From JAUVZL01 sp965603515 (GTDB taxonomy: Bacteria; Hydrothermota; Tepidihabitantia; SM23-42), in the NCBI GenBank assembly GCA_965603515.1, contig CBFDDH010000011.1, forward strand, positions 1 through 61,540: a stretch of DNA of 61,540 nucleotides, given 5' to 3'. Of the stretch, positions 1 to 8,820 are shown in pieces; within the stretch, counting starts at the first letter, position 1; each line of letters begins with the position of its first letter. The notes under the pieces are model-generated. The model made no database searches. It was given only the letters and a program-made list of their open reading frames with translations, and was not told where the DNA came from. The position numbers and the translations under genes were made by a program.

Positions 1-1278
1 ATATGTCGAAAAGCAAAGGGCGTGGAGAAATATGTGGTTTGCAATGCAGATGAGGGTGATCCTGGTGCTTATATGGATAGGAGCCTTCTAGAGGGAAATC
101 CCCATGCTGTACTAGAAGGTATGATTATTGGTGCGTACGCAATAGGCGCTAATAAGGGGATTATTTATGTCCGGAATGAGTATCCACTTGCCGTTGAGAA
201 TCTTGGTAGAGCTCTTGAACAAGCGTATAGAAAGGGATTCTTAGGAGTGGACATTCTGAAATCCAAATTCAACTTTGATATCGATATTGTCCGTGGTGCT
301 GGTGCATTTGTCTGCGGTGAAGAAACTGCATTACTAGCGTCAATCGAAGGAGAGGTGGGTAGGCCTCGATCCCGACCGCCTTATCCTGCGGAAAAAGGAT
401 TATGGAATAGACCAACGAATATCAATAATGTAGAAACCTGGGCGAATGTACCGCAGATTGTTATTAACGGCGCAAATTGGTTTTCACAAATTGGGACAAA
501 GGGTAGTAAAGGAACCAAAATATTTTCTCTTGTTGGCAAGATAAACAATACCGGTCTTGTTGAGGTTCCAATGGGTATTACTTTAAGAGAAATTATCTAT
601 GATATTGGCGGGGGTATTCCTGGTGGTAAGGAATTTAAGGCAGTGCAGACCGGAGGTCCATCTGGTGGTTGTATACCTAAAAGTCTTTTGGATCTACCTA
701 TTGATTATGAAAGTTTAACAAAAGTAGGTTCAATGATGGGTTCAGGTGGTATGATTGTAATGGATGAAGACACCTGTATGGTGGATATAGCTCGCTATTT
801 TTTGAATTTCACACAGGAGGAATCCTGCGGTAAATGCCCGTCGTGTAGGCTGGGTACAAAACATATGTTTCAAATTCTTAATCGAATTACTGAAGGTAAA
901 GGTAGAGAAGGTGACATTGAATTTTTAGAGGATATCGGTAACAACGTAGAGCTCACCTCTTTGTGTGGATTAGGGCAGACCGCAGCAAATCCAGCTCTAA
1001 CAACAATTAGATATTTCAGGGATGAATATCTTGCGCATATCAAAGAGAAACGCTGTCCCGCACTGGTCTGCAAATCGCTCATCTCTTTTGTTATTGATCC
1101 TGATAAATGCGGCGGCTGTACGATATGTGCCAAGAAATGCCCAAGCAATGCGATAACTGGTGAACCAAAGAAAGTTCACACAGTAGATCAGGCTACCTGC
1201 ATTAAGTGTGGAATCTGTATTACTGTATGTCCTGAAAAATTTAAGGCGGTGAAAAAGGTCTCACCGGTTGTGAAATGA
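1..1278 (+). CDS. NuoF/HydB-like NADH-binding subunit, 5' end cut by window
   Basis: This flavoprotein subunit (FMN, NAD(H), 4Fe-4S) belongs to a soluble NADH dehydrogenase or electron-bifurcating hydrogenase-type complex. The frame is open to base 1 and the first visible residues already lie just before the NADEGDPGA flavin/NAD segment, so the true start is to the left. A GTG at 22 is internal, not a start. The NuoF 4Fe-4S motif ESCGKCPSCRLG is at about 820-855. The C-terminus carries two extra 4Fe-4S ferredoxin motifs (CGGCTICAKKCP and CIKCGICITVCP), which marks the HydB type rather than the respiratory NuoF type. The stop overlaps the next start by 4 nt. The missing upstream neighbour is probably a NuoE/HydC thioredoxin-like subunit (inference). 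Confidence 0.9.
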   Translation: MCRKAKGVEKYVVCNADEGDPGAYMDRSLLEGNPHAVLEGMIIGAYAIGANKGIIYVRNEYPLAVENLGRALEQAYRKGFLGVDILKSKFNFDIDIVRGAGAFVCGEETALLASIEGEVGRPRSRPPYPAEKGLWNRPTNINNVETWANVPQIVINGANWFSQIGTKGSKGTKIFSLVGKINNTGLVEVPMGITLREIIYDIGGGIPGGKEFKAVQTGGPSGGCIPKSLLDLPIDYESLTKVGSMMGSGGMIVMDEDTCMVDIARYFLNFTQEESCGKCPSCRLGTKHMFQILNRITEGKGREGDIEFLEDIGNNVELTSLCGLGQTAANPALTTIRYFRDEYLAHIKEKRCPALVCKSLISFVIDPDKCGGCTICAKKCPSNAITGEPKKVHTVDQATCIKCGICITVCPEKFKAVKKVSPVVK

Positions 1279-3458
1279 TTAAGTTGCATATAAACGATAA
1301 AGAGATTACCGCCAAGAAAGGTGAGACCGTTTTAGAGGTTGCGCAGAGACAAGGTATCTACATTCCTACATTATGTTATCATAAGGACCTTGTACCCTAT
1401 GGCGGTTGTCGTTTGTGTATTGTGGAAGTCAAGGGTTGGTCAATTCCTGTTGCCTCATGTACACTGCCGGTCGAAGATGGCATGGTGGTTAAGACTGATA
1501 CGCCACGACTAAGAAAGCTACGTACATTTTCTCTCCAGTTGATTCTTTCAGAACATCCCCATGCCTGTTTGATATGCGATAAGAAAGAGGAGTGTGCTGA
1601 GTATCAAGAATGTATCGAGAAGTCAGCAGTAACCTTTGGATGTAAATTTTGTGCACGCAATGGTGATTGTGAATTGCAGGAACTTGTGGAAAAACTTGAG
1701 ATTAAAAAAATACCATTCGAATTCAGTTATCGGAATTTGGAAATCGAGAAATTCGATCCGTTCTTTGAACGCGATTACAACTTATGCATCCTCTGTGGAA
1801 GATGTGTGCGGATGTGTCATGAGGTGAGGGGTGCCGGGATTTTGGATTTTCAGCACCGTGGTCCGGAAACGCTTGTTGGCACTGCGTATAATCTGTCCCA
1901 CCTTGAGACCGGGTGTCAATTCTGTGGTGCTTGTGTAGATGTATGTCCCACTGGTGCGTTGAGAGATAGGTACAGTAAATGGCTTGGTTCACCCCAGCGT
2001 TCTGTGAAGACAACGTGTGCGTTGTGTAGTGTTGGATGTTCAATCAATATCAATGTCCGCACTAACACCGTTGTGAGTTCAGCACCTGATAACAATCCAA
2101 TTTGTGTACGCGGTCGTTTCGGTATTGCTCCGTTGGTCCATCATCCAAAGCGTATTACATCTCCAATGTTAAGAAAAGGGGAGCGTCTTGTTGAGGTAGA
2201 GTGGGAAGAGGCTTTCGCTTTTGTCTGCACTAAACTCAGTGAATATAGGAAAAAAACCGGTATGCTGTTGTCCCCTCAATTGACAATTGAAGCTATCAAT
2301 TCTGTTTATGGTCTTGCTGATCATTTAGAATGCGGGAAGCTTGCTGCAACGTCAGCATTAGAAAGTAGTGTTGAGTCATTGAACCTAAAAGAAATAAAGG
2401 GTAATGCAGCATTTGTAATAGTAAATACCGATATGATCAGTGATTTCTCTGTGCTGTTCCTGAAACTCAGGTCACAGCTAAGGGATGACCCCACTTTTTT
2501 GGTAATTGACGCCGTGGCGAGCAAACTGACTCAGATGGCGGATTTTTGGCTTAGACCAAAATCAGGGAAAGAAACGGATGTTTTGAAACTTCTTTTTGCC
2601 CAGAAAAAAGCGAGAAATACTACAGGCGTTTCCAACCAGCATATTAAACTCTGCAGTGATTTATTAGATGGGAAAAATATCTACATACTCTACACTCCCT
2701 GCAATGTTAAGAACTTTACTGCACCTAAATATGTCAAAAAAATACCTTTGACAGCAAAGATAAATACCTTGAAAATCATTGATATGGGTGTAGATTCTTC
2801 AGCCATGGATTTATTGCAGGACAAAAATATCGACTGTTTATATTTACTCGGTACAGCCCCAAAACTGAGCAGCGAGTACAAAACTATTATTGTGCAAGAC
2901 TGTTTTTATCCTCAATTTAAGTTTGATCTATTTCTACCCACTGCTACATTCGCCGAGGTAAATGGTAGTCTTGTGAATATTGAGGGAAAAATAAAAAGAT
3001 TACGTAAGGCGATTGAATCTTTGGGCAAATCAAAATCTGATCATTGGATAATTACACAAATAAGTAAGCAGTTAAATCACAACGCAAAAAATCGTAAATT
3101 TAAGAAGAAAAAAACGGTAGTTTCTGGCATTGCCAAAACTGGAAAGGTAAGTAAACAATATCCAATCCATTTAATTGTTCGAGAGAACAGTTATTCCTAT
3201 AGGGGTCATCGTCTCTCTGCTTTAATGAAGGGCTTTGAACGACTGCGCGGTGATAATTGTGTGTGGTTGAATAATCGCACTGCAAAGAAATCAAAAATCA
3301 AGGATGGGGCAGAAATCAAAATAACCGGTAGGACTTTGAATTTAGTAATGCCAGCTCGAGTCACTGAAGATGTCCCTGAGAATAGTTTTCTTGTATATTA
3401 CCATCCATCAATGGGAACAGTCAACAGTCAGCCAGTGAGAGTGGAATGCGTACACTAA
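1275..3458 (+). CDS. NuoG-like iron-sulfur subunit, non-catalytic molybdopterin-type domain
   Basis: This is a 727-residue electron-wiring subunit. In order it shows a 2Fe-2S ferredoxin domain (CYH..YGGCRLC), a His-Cys3 4Fe-4S motif (HPHACLIC), two 4Fe-4S motifs (CILCGRCVRMC and CQFCGACVDVCP, residues about 170-230), and the 4Fe-4S head of a molybdopterin oxidoreductase domain (CALCSVGC). The rest resembles the NuoG/FdhA molybdopterin fold, with a recognisable EVNGSLVNIEGK segment near residue 570. I cannot find the Cys/Sec active-site segment of formate dehydrogenases, and no H-cluster domain is present. It is therefore probably an electron conduit. It overlaps the NuoF-like gene by 4 nt and precedes NfnAB. 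Confidence 0.85.
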   Translation: MIKLHINDKEITAKKGETVLEVAQRQGIYIPTLCYHKDLVPYGGCRLCIVEVKGWSIPVASCTLPVEDGMVVKTDTPRLRKLRTFSLQLILSEHPHACLICDKKEECAEYQECIEKSAVTFGCKFCARNGDCELQELVEKLEIKKIPFEFSYRNLEIEKFDPFFERDYNLCILCGRCVRMCHEVRGAGILDFQHRGPETLVGTAYNLSHLETGCQFCGACVDVCPTGALRDRYSKWLGSPQRSVKTTCALCSVGCSININVRTNTVVSSAPDNNPICVRGRFGIAPLVHHPKRITSPMLRKGERLVEVEWEEAFAFVCTKLSEYRKKTGMLLSPQLTIEAINSVYGLADHLECGKLAATSALESSVESLNLKEIKGNAAFVIVNTDMISDFSVLFLKLRSQLRDDPTFLVIDAVASKLTQMADFWLRPKSGKETDVLKLLFAQKKARNTTGVSNQHIKLCSDLLDGKNIYILYTPCNVKNFTAPKYVKKIPLTAKINTLKIIDMGVDSSAMDLLQDKNIDCLYLLGTAPKLSSEYKTIIVQDCFYPQFKFDLFLPTATFAEVNGSLVNIEGKIKRLRKAIESLGKSKSDHWIITQISKQLNHNAKNRKFKKKKTVVSGIAKTGKVSKQYPIHLIVRENSYSYRGHRLSALMKGFERLRGDNCVWLNNRTAKKSKIKDGAEIKITGRTLNLVMPARVTEDVPENSFLVYYHPSMGTVNSQPVRVECVH

Positions 3459-3503
3459 AAAAAAGGATATCAGGTAATGAGGTTATCAGTAAAGGCGGTA
3501 AAG

Positions 3504-4328
3504 ATGTATAGGGTTCTGAAGCGAGAGCAGATCGTACCGAACATCCATCTGCTCGTTGTTGAGTCAGATATCATACATAAAAATGCCCAGGCCGGTGAGT
3601 TTGTGGTGGTTCGTGCCGATGAAAAGGGAGAGCGCATTCCTTTGAACCTTGTTGATTGGGATAAGGAAAGTGTCAGCATGATCTTTATGGAAGTAGGAAC
3701 ATCAACAAGTAAACTTGCGGTATTGAAGAGTGGTGATGCTATAGCAACCCTGGCAGGACCATTAGGTAAACCTACTGAAATAGTCGAAGGAAAGAAGATC
3801 GTCTGTCTTGGGGGTTGTTATGGTATCGGTGCGCTCTATCCGGTTATTCGCATGTTTAAAGAAAAGAAAAATTATGTAACGACAATAATCGAAGGTCGCA
3901 GTGATTATTTGCTGTATTGGCAGGACAGGTTTAAAAAGTACAGTGATGAATTCCATGAAATAACCAGGGATGGTTCTAAAGGATTTAAAGGTCATGTTAA
4001 TGATTTTTTGGTCGACCATATAAAGGAGAAGGGAGCAGATCTTGTTTATGTTCAAGGTTGTACTTATCTAACCTATTTAGCGAGCCAGACGACACGTCCC
4101 TTGAATGTTAAAACGATCGTTGGATTGAACCCGATAATGGTTGATGCTACAGGTATGTGTGGTGTGTGCCGTGTAATCGTCGGTGGCGAAACCAAATTTG
4201 GGTGTGTTGACGGTCCAGAATTTGATGGTCATCAGGTTGACTGGGATACCTTGCTTGCACGCCGCAGGATCTATCTTGGTGAAGAGAGGTATTCTCTGAG
4301 TTTCTACGAATGTGAGAGATATGGCTAA
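3504..4328 (+). CDS. NfnA-like ferredoxin-NADP+ reductase subunit alpha
   Basis: This is a FAD- and 2Fe-2S-containing subunit of the NfnAB/sulfide dehydrogenase family, about 274 residues, the usual size. The N-terminal half is a ferredoxin-reductase flavin domain. The NAD-binding part has a glycine-rich GGCYGIGALYP segment, and the C-terminus carries a 2Fe-2S cluster motif GMCGVCRV followed by a further Cys (FGCVDGPEFDGH). I chose the ATG at 3504 because family members begin with a short MYxV/I segment and an AAGG precedes it. An in-frame ATG at 3477 is also possible. It overlaps NfnB by 8 nt. Together they would transfer electrons between NAD(H), NADP(H) and ferredoxin. Confidence 0.82.
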   Translation: MYRVLKREQIVPNIHLLVVESDIIHKNAQAGEFVVVRADEKGERIPLNLVDWDKESVSMIFMEVGTSTSKLAVLKSGDAIATLAGPLGKPTEIVEGKKIVCLGGCYGIGALYPVIRMFKEKKNYVTTIIEGRSDYLLYWQDRFKKYSDEFHEITRDGSKGFKGHVNDFLVDHIKEKGADLVYVQGCTYLTYLASQTTRPLNVKTIVGLNPIMVDATGMCGVCRVIVGGETKFGCVDGPEFDGHQVDWDTLLARRRIYLGEERYSLSFYECERYG

Positions 4329-5721
4329 GAAAATTGTACCTAACAAAACCCCGATGCGGAAGCAACCACCAAAGGAACGTGCTAAGAACTATGATGAAGT
4401 TCCGTATGGCTATAGTGAAAAAGAAGCTATGCAGGAAGCCAGGCGCTGTTTGCAGTGCAAGAAACCGATCTGCATTAAGGGTTGTCCAGTAGAAATTGAT
4501 ATCCCCGGATTTATACAATTTATTGCCGAAGGTAATTTTCGGGGTGCCATAGAAAAACTAAAGGAAAAGAATGTATTGCCTGCAGTGTGTGGTAGGGTAT
4601 GTCCGCAAGAAGATCAGTGCGAAAAATTATGTGTTCTTGCTAAGAAATTCGAACCTGTAGCGATTGGCAGATTAGAGCGTTTTGCTGCTGACTGGGAAAG
4701 GGCACATGGTGAGTCGTCGGTGCCTAAAATCCCTCGTTCAACCGGTAAAAAGGTTGCCATTATTGGCGCTGGTCCTGGTGGATTGACTGTAGCCGGCGAT
4801 TTGATTATGCTGGGGCATGGGGTCACGATATTTGAGGCATTACACAAACCTGGTGGAGTTTTAGTTTATGGAATTCCAGAATTCCGGTTGCCCAAGGCAA
4901 TTGTATACCGCGAGGTTGATTATTTGATAAAATGTGGCGTTGTATTAATAGTTGATTTCATCGTTGGAAAAACAGCAACGATTGACCAGCTCCTTGAAGA
5001 TTTTGATGCTGTATATATTGGTACTGGTGCTGGCCTGCCCTGGTTTATGAATATCCCGGGTGAAAATCTTAATGGTGTTTATTCGGCGAATGAATATCTT
5101 ACACGTTCAAACTTGATGAAAGCTTATCTTTTTCCTGAATATGATACACCCATAGTGCGTGGCAAAAACGTAGCGGTCATTGGTGGCGGTAATGTGGCTA
5201 TGGATTGTGCACGAACCGCTCTACGTCTCGGTGCAGATGAGGTCCATAATGTATACCGTCGTTCACGTAAAGAGATGCCAGCAAGAGATGAAGAGATCCA
5301 CCACGCAGAGCAGGAAGGTGTGATATTTGATATTTTAACCAATCCATTGAAATACATCGGTGACAAAAATAACTGGGTTAAGGAGATGGAATGTATTAGG
5401 ATGAGGCTGGGTGAGCCTGATGCATCAGGGAGAAGGAGACCCGTGCCGATGGAAGGGTCGAATTTTATCACGACGGTAGATACTGTAGTATGTGCTATCG
5501 GTCAGAGTCCAAATCCTTTGATTCCTCAAACCACACCAGATCTAAAGATCGGCAAATGGGGGAATATCGAGGTTTGTCCAAAAACAGGAAAGACATCTAA
5601 AAAAGGATGCTGGGCCGGTGGCGATGTAGTACGCGGTGGCGCCACTGTAATTCTGGCTATGGGCGATGGCAGAGTTGCCGCAATGTCAATGGATAAGTAC
5701 TTAAAAACTGGCGTTTGGTAA
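4321..5721 (+). CDS. NfnB / glutamate synthase small-chain family oxidoreductase
   Basis: This 466-residue protein holds FAD and two 4Fe-4S clusters. Its N-terminal cluster cysteines are visible (CLQCKKPICIKGCP and VCGRVCPQEDQC). A Rossmann FAD site (GAGPGGLTVAGDL) lies near residue 150 and a second dinucleotide site (GGGNVAMDCARTALRLG) near 290, followed by an Arg-rich NADP-type segment (YRRSRKEMPA). Such proteins serve either as the small chain of glutamate synthase or as NfnB. Overlap with an NfnA gene, and the absence of a large GltB gene here, favour NfnB. ATG 4321 is preferred over an upstream GTG at 4312. Confidence 0.85.
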   Translation: MAKKIVPNKTPMRKQPPKERAKNYDEVPYGYSEKEAMQEARRCLQCKKPICIKGCPVEIDIPGFIQFIAEGNFRGAIEKLKEKNVLPAVCGRVCPQEDQCEKLCVLAKKFEPVAIGRLERFAADWERAHGESSVPKIPRSTGKKVAIIGAGPGGLTVAGDLIMLGHGVTIFEALHKPGGVLVYGIPEFRLPKAIVYREVDYLIKCGVVLIVDFIVGKTATIDQLLEDFDAVYIGTGAGLPWFMNIPGENLNGVYSANEYLTRSNLMKAYLFPEYDTPIVRGKNVAVIGGGNVAMDCARTALRLGADEVHNVYRRSRKEMPARDEEIHHAEQEGVIFDILTNPLKYIGDKNNWVKEMECIRMRLGEPDASGRRRPVPMEGSNFITTVDTVVCAIGQSPNPLIPQTTPDLKIGKWGNIEVCPKTGKTSKKGCWAGGDVVRGGATVILAMGDGRVAAMSMDKYLKTGVW

Positions 5722-5725
5722 AATA

Positions 5726-6364
5726 GTGAAGGGTGACAAGCTCGTTATACAGGAATGCCATATTAAGGCGGCAAGAGGTCTTTTAGATTTGCTCTTTCCA
5801 CAAAAAATAAAGACCAAAGACAAATTCATTATCACTATTGCAGGTGAATCCGGCAGTGGGAAGTCAGAAATCGCTGCGGTTCTTGCTGAATTACTTGTTG
5901 AAAAAAGAGATATAAAAAGCCTTATTATTCAACAGGATGATTACTTTGTATATCCACCAAAGACAAATGCTAAGATGCGCAGAAAAGATATCGATCATGT
6001 TGGGCTTTCTGAAGTCCATCTTGAATTACTTGATCAGAATCTTGAGGACATCCTGAAAGAGAAAGAAGAGATAGAAAAACCATTGGTAATTTTCGGTGAA
6101 GACCGCATTACTAAAGAAATAATCAATCTCAAAGAAATCAAAACAGTCATAGTTGAAGGAACCTATACAACTGTACTGGAGAATGTTCATCAACATATCT
6201 TCATTGACCGAACTTATATTGATACAAGAGAGTCGCGCAGGCAAAGGGCAAGAGAAGAACAGGATGAATTTCTTGATAAGATACTTGAGATCGAACACAA
6301 AATTATATCATCACACAAACCCAGGGCTGATATTATTTTAACAGCCACATATGGGGTAGAATGA
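5726..6364 (+). CDS. uridine kinase / phosphoribulokinase-family P-loop kinase
   Basis: This is a 212-residue kinase-like protein with a Walker A motif GESGSGKS near residue 41, a QQDDYF segment typical of uridine kinase-type enzymes, an EGTYT strand, and an Arg-rich lid region (RESRRQRAREEQ). The substrate cannot be read from the sequence. It starts at GTG 5726, 4 nt after nfnB. Its stop overlaps the next gene's ATG as ATGA, so it is translationally coupled to a sucrose-synthase-like glycosyltransferase. That suggests it phosphorylates a sugar or nucleoside feeding or removing that enzyme's substrate (inference). Confidence 0.7.
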   Translation: MKGDKLVIQECHIKAARGLLDLLFPQKIKTKDKFIITIAGESGSGKSEIAAVLAELLVEKRDIKSLIIQQDDYFVYPPKTNAKMRRKDIDHVGLSEVHLELLDQNLEDILKEKEEIEKPLVIFGEDRITKEIINLKEIKTVIVEGTYTTVLENVHQHIFIDRTYIDTRESRRQRAREEQDEFLDKILEIEHKIISSHKPRADIILTATYGVE

Positions 6365-7632
6365 AAGGAAAATCAGAAATCAAGATTAGAAATATTTGCA
6401 TGCTGAGCACGCACGGATATATTGATCCAATCCCGCAGCTGGGCAGGACAGATACAGGTGGACAGGTTGTTTATGTATTACAGTTAGCCAAGGCACTTAC
6501 CAAGAGCAAGATAAAAGTAGATATTTACACGCGATGGTTTGATTTTACAAAGAACCAGATTGATTCTGTTCTGGATTATCCTGATGTAAGGATTATTCGG
6601 ATACCAGCAGGACCCGAGAAATTTATCCGCAAAGAGGATATCTACGACGTCTTGCCAGAGCTTGCAGAGAATATGATAAAATTCATTAGAACAAATAATC
6701 TTCACTATGATCTATTCCATGGTCATTACGTGGATGCTGGGATTGTAGCACTCGACGTGGCAAAGGTGTTTGACAAACCAGGTTTTTTTACTGCCCATTC
6801 AATTGGAGCATGGAAACGTGAAAAGATGGGTGGAGATCCTGAAGAGATGGAGAAAAAATACAGATTCAAACACAGATGTGCAGAGGAAATTCGAATTTTC
6901 AAAACAGTAAAGGCACAGACAGTAACGACCAAGCTCCAGCAGGAAAAAATCGAGCAGTTATATGGATTTACAGCAGATAATATCGTTGTTATCTCTCCGG
7001 GCGTAGATGTTCACAATTTTCATCCACCCAAACCAGATGAGAAAAAGATAAGAACAGGGCTGCCTGAAAAGTATATTTTTTGTCTGAGTCGGATTGATGC
7101 GAATAAAGGGCACGATCTTTTGCTCAATGCCTTTGATATTATAAGAAAGGAAATACTTGATGTTCATCTTGTTATTGGTGGTGGGTCGCCTAAACCGTTG
7201 CAAACAGAACTTGAGGTTCTGGTTACGATGAAGAAGATTGTACATGAAAAAAACATGCATACTAACGTACGCATTATGGGTTATGTACCAGATGATAAAC
7301 TCGTTGCTTCTTACCAACAGGCAAAGTTGTTTGCCTTACCTTCCATCTTTGAGCCCTTTGGTATGACAGCGTTAGAGGCTATGGCTTGCGCGGTTCCGGT
7401 TGTTGCTTCTAAATTTGGCGGGATCAGAACCGTTATCTCTTCCGGAAAAAATGGCTTATTAATAGATCCAGCTAATAAAAGGGAATTTGCTGAGGCTATA
7501 ATTAAATTGTTAAAAAACCAAAATTTGGCTCTAAGTTTAGGACAGGAAGGTTGCCGTACCATTCATAAATATTTTAGCTGGGAAGTCATTGCTGAGAAGC
7601 ATATGTCATTTTATAAAGAATTTTTTCACTAA
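6361..7632 (+). CDS. GT4 glycosyltransferase, sucrose-(phosphate-)synthase-like
   Basis: This retaining glycosyltransferase of 423 residues is of the GT-B fold. The N-terminus has the HGY..P.PQLGRTDTGGQVVYV pattern seen in sucrose synthases, sucrose-phosphate synthases and mannosylfructose-phosphate synthases. A PGVDVHNFHPP segment lies near residue 215. The C-terminal half has the GT4 EX7E motif in EPFGMTALEAMA. A nucleotide sugar is the likely donor and a hexose or hexose phosphate the acceptor. A compatible-solute product is possible. No phosphatase gene is adjacent. It is coupled by ATGA to the kinase-like gene. Confidence 0.78.
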   Translation: MKGKSEIKIRNICMLSTHGYIDPIPQLGRTDTGGQVVYVLQLAKALTKSKIKVDIYTRWFDFTKNQIDSVLDYPDVRIIRIPAGPEKFIRKEDIYDVLPELAENMIKFIRTNNLHYDLFHGHYVDAGIVALDVAKVFDKPGFFTAHSIGAWKREKMGGDPEEMEKKYRFKHRCAEEIRIFKTVKAQTVTTKLQQEKIEQLYGFTADNIVVISPGVDVHNFHPPKPDEKKIRTGLPEKYIFCLSRIDANKGHDLLLNAFDIIRKEILDVHLVIGGGSPKPLQTELEVLVTMKKIVHEKNMHTNVRIMGYVPDDKLVASYQQAKLFALPSIFEPFGMTALEAMACAVPVVASKFGGIRTVISSGKNGLLIDPANKREFAEAIIKLLKNQNLALSLGQEGCRTIHKYFSWEVIAEKHMSFYKEFFH

Positions 7633-7642
7633 ATAAAACATT

Positions 7643-8653
7643 TCACGTGGCAAGCTGGCCGCAGCCAGCGCGTATTCTACTACCGCGCGATTTTCGAAGC
7701 GTGATGGTATGGTTTGATCTCAACAAGAAATCATGAAACCGTTTGACCTTAGCTGGAGAAGGTTTTTTATAAGGCAGCCTTGGATATGGGTTGTACGTAA
7801 TAAGGTTTATTTTTGATGGAATCCCTTTAACCAATTTGAGTAGACGTTCGGCATCCTCCAAACGGTCATTGATACGGTCGATCAAGACATATTCAAAGGT
7901 AACCATAGACTTCTTTAGTGAATACTCGCGTGCTGCACTTACGAGTTCAGTAAGTGGGTTATTTCGTGCTGCAGGTATCATCTTTTGTCGCAGTTGTTGG
8001 TCAGCAAAATTCAATGATATAGCCAATTTCACTTTGAGCGTTGATTCAAGGAGCTCGTTGATACCTTTTATAATCCCCACGGTTGATATCGTCATATGTC
8101 TTTGACTGATGCTAAGTCCAATCGGTGAACTTATGATATCGAGTGCTTTGATGACTTGTTCAAGGTTTAGCAGAGGTTCACCCATTCCCATAAAGACAAC
8201 ATTAGTTATTTTACTGCCGATACTTTGCTGGACAAGACAGATTTGATCAGCGATCTCATAAGCCTTGAGGTTTCGTTTGAATTCCATCAATCCAGTAGCG
8301 CAAAAACGGCAGTTAAGTGGGCAGCCAACCTGGGTTGAAACACAGATTGTCCTCCTTTTCTGTTCAGGGATGGATACCGTTTCGATATGTTGGTTATCTT
8401 CAGTCTTGAACAAGAACTTCTGAACGCCATTTTTTGTTTTCAGTATTTTTTCTATCACCAATCCCTTAAGATCAAATTCTTCGGCGAGTGCCTTCTTTAG
8501 TGTTTTTGAAATGTTGGTCATCAATGAGAAATCCCGTGTGTTTTTTTGCCAGATCCACTGGAATATCTGGGCGGCACGGTATGCTTTGATATCACGGGCG
8601 GTCATGGCCGACTCAATTTGTTCAAGTGAATAAACCATCAGATTGGTTCGCAT
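7643..8653 (-). CDS. rlmN: dual-specificity RNA methyltransferase RlmN
   Basis: This radical SAM enzyme methylates C2 of A2503 in 23S rRNA and A37 in some tRNAs. The 336 residues are family length. The CX3CX2C cluster motif is in TQVGCPLNCRFCATG and the GEPLLN segment follows. The C-terminal catalytic cysteine is present in RIRAGCGQL. It converges on the glycosyltransferase gene with only 10 nt between the stops. The start at 8653 lies 6 nt after a good -10, so the mRNA may be leaderless. An internal ATG at 8638 is a less likely alternative. Confidence 0.93.
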   Translation of the reverse strand: MRTNLMVYSLEQIESAMTARDIKAYRAAQIFQWIWQKNTRDFSLMTNISKTLKKALAEEFDLKGLVIEKILKTKNGVQKFLFKTEDNQHIETVSIPEQKRRTICVSTQVGCPLNCRFCATGLMEFKRNLKAYEIADQICLVQQSIGSKITNVVFMGMGEPLLNLEQVIKALDIISSPIGLSISQRHMTISTVGIIKGINELLESTLKVKLAISLNFADQQLRQKMIPAARNNPLTELVSAAREYSLKKSMVTFEYVLIDRINDRLEDAERLLKLVKGIPSKINLITYNPYPRLPYKKPSPAKVKRFHDFLLRSNHTITLRKSRGSRIRAGCGQLAT

Positions 8654-8659
8654 CGCATG

Positions 8660-8688
8660 ATTATATCCGGATTGAATACGATAATCAA
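8660..8688 (-). promoter_or_regulatory. rlmN promoter, probably leaderless
   Basis: Read on the minus strand: TTGATT (8688-8683), a 17-bp spacer, TATAAT (8665-8660), then 6 nt to the ATG at 8653. There is no Shine-Dalgarno sequence, and transcription should start at or next to the start codon. Confidence 0.6.
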
Positions 8689-8719
8689 CTCTTGGTATCT
8701 GCGCAAATAGACTTAAATG

Positions 8720-8747
8720 TTGACAATTTCGTTAATCTATTTATAAT
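8720..8747 (+). promoter_or_regulatory. promoter of the cyclase-like signalling operon
   Basis: TTGACA (8720-8725), a 16-bp spacer, TATAAT (8742-8747). It is divergent from the rlmN promoter. Seven nt after the -10 is an ATG that opens an 18-codon frame. The first large gene starts 73 nt after the -10. Confidence 0.75.
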
Positions 8748-8754
8748 TTAGTGT

Positions 8755-8811
8755 ATGAATTTTTGCTATGAAATTCACTCACAGGAAAAAATGGTGGGGG
8801 TCATTCTTTAA
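8755..8811 (+). CDS. possible 18-residue leader peptide
   Basis: An ATG at the expected transcription start opens a short frame (MNFCYEIHSQEKMVGVIL) that ends at TAA 8809-8811, 9 nt before the start of the cyclase-ATPase gene. The stop codon overlaps the AAAGG that would serve as that gene's ribosome binding site, so translation of the leader could affect translation of the downstream gene. It could also be a chance frame in a 5' leader. Composition gives no clear attenuation signature. Confidence 0.3.
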   Translation: MNFCYEIHSQEKMVGVIL

Positions 8812-8820
8812 AGGTATTGT

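Noticed and set aside
1275..3458. Catalytic formate dehydrogenase or iron-only hydrogenase subunit
   Set aside because: The iron-sulfur layout fits, but neither the Cys/Sec formate site nor the H-cluster motifs are present. A NuoG-like wiring role is safer.
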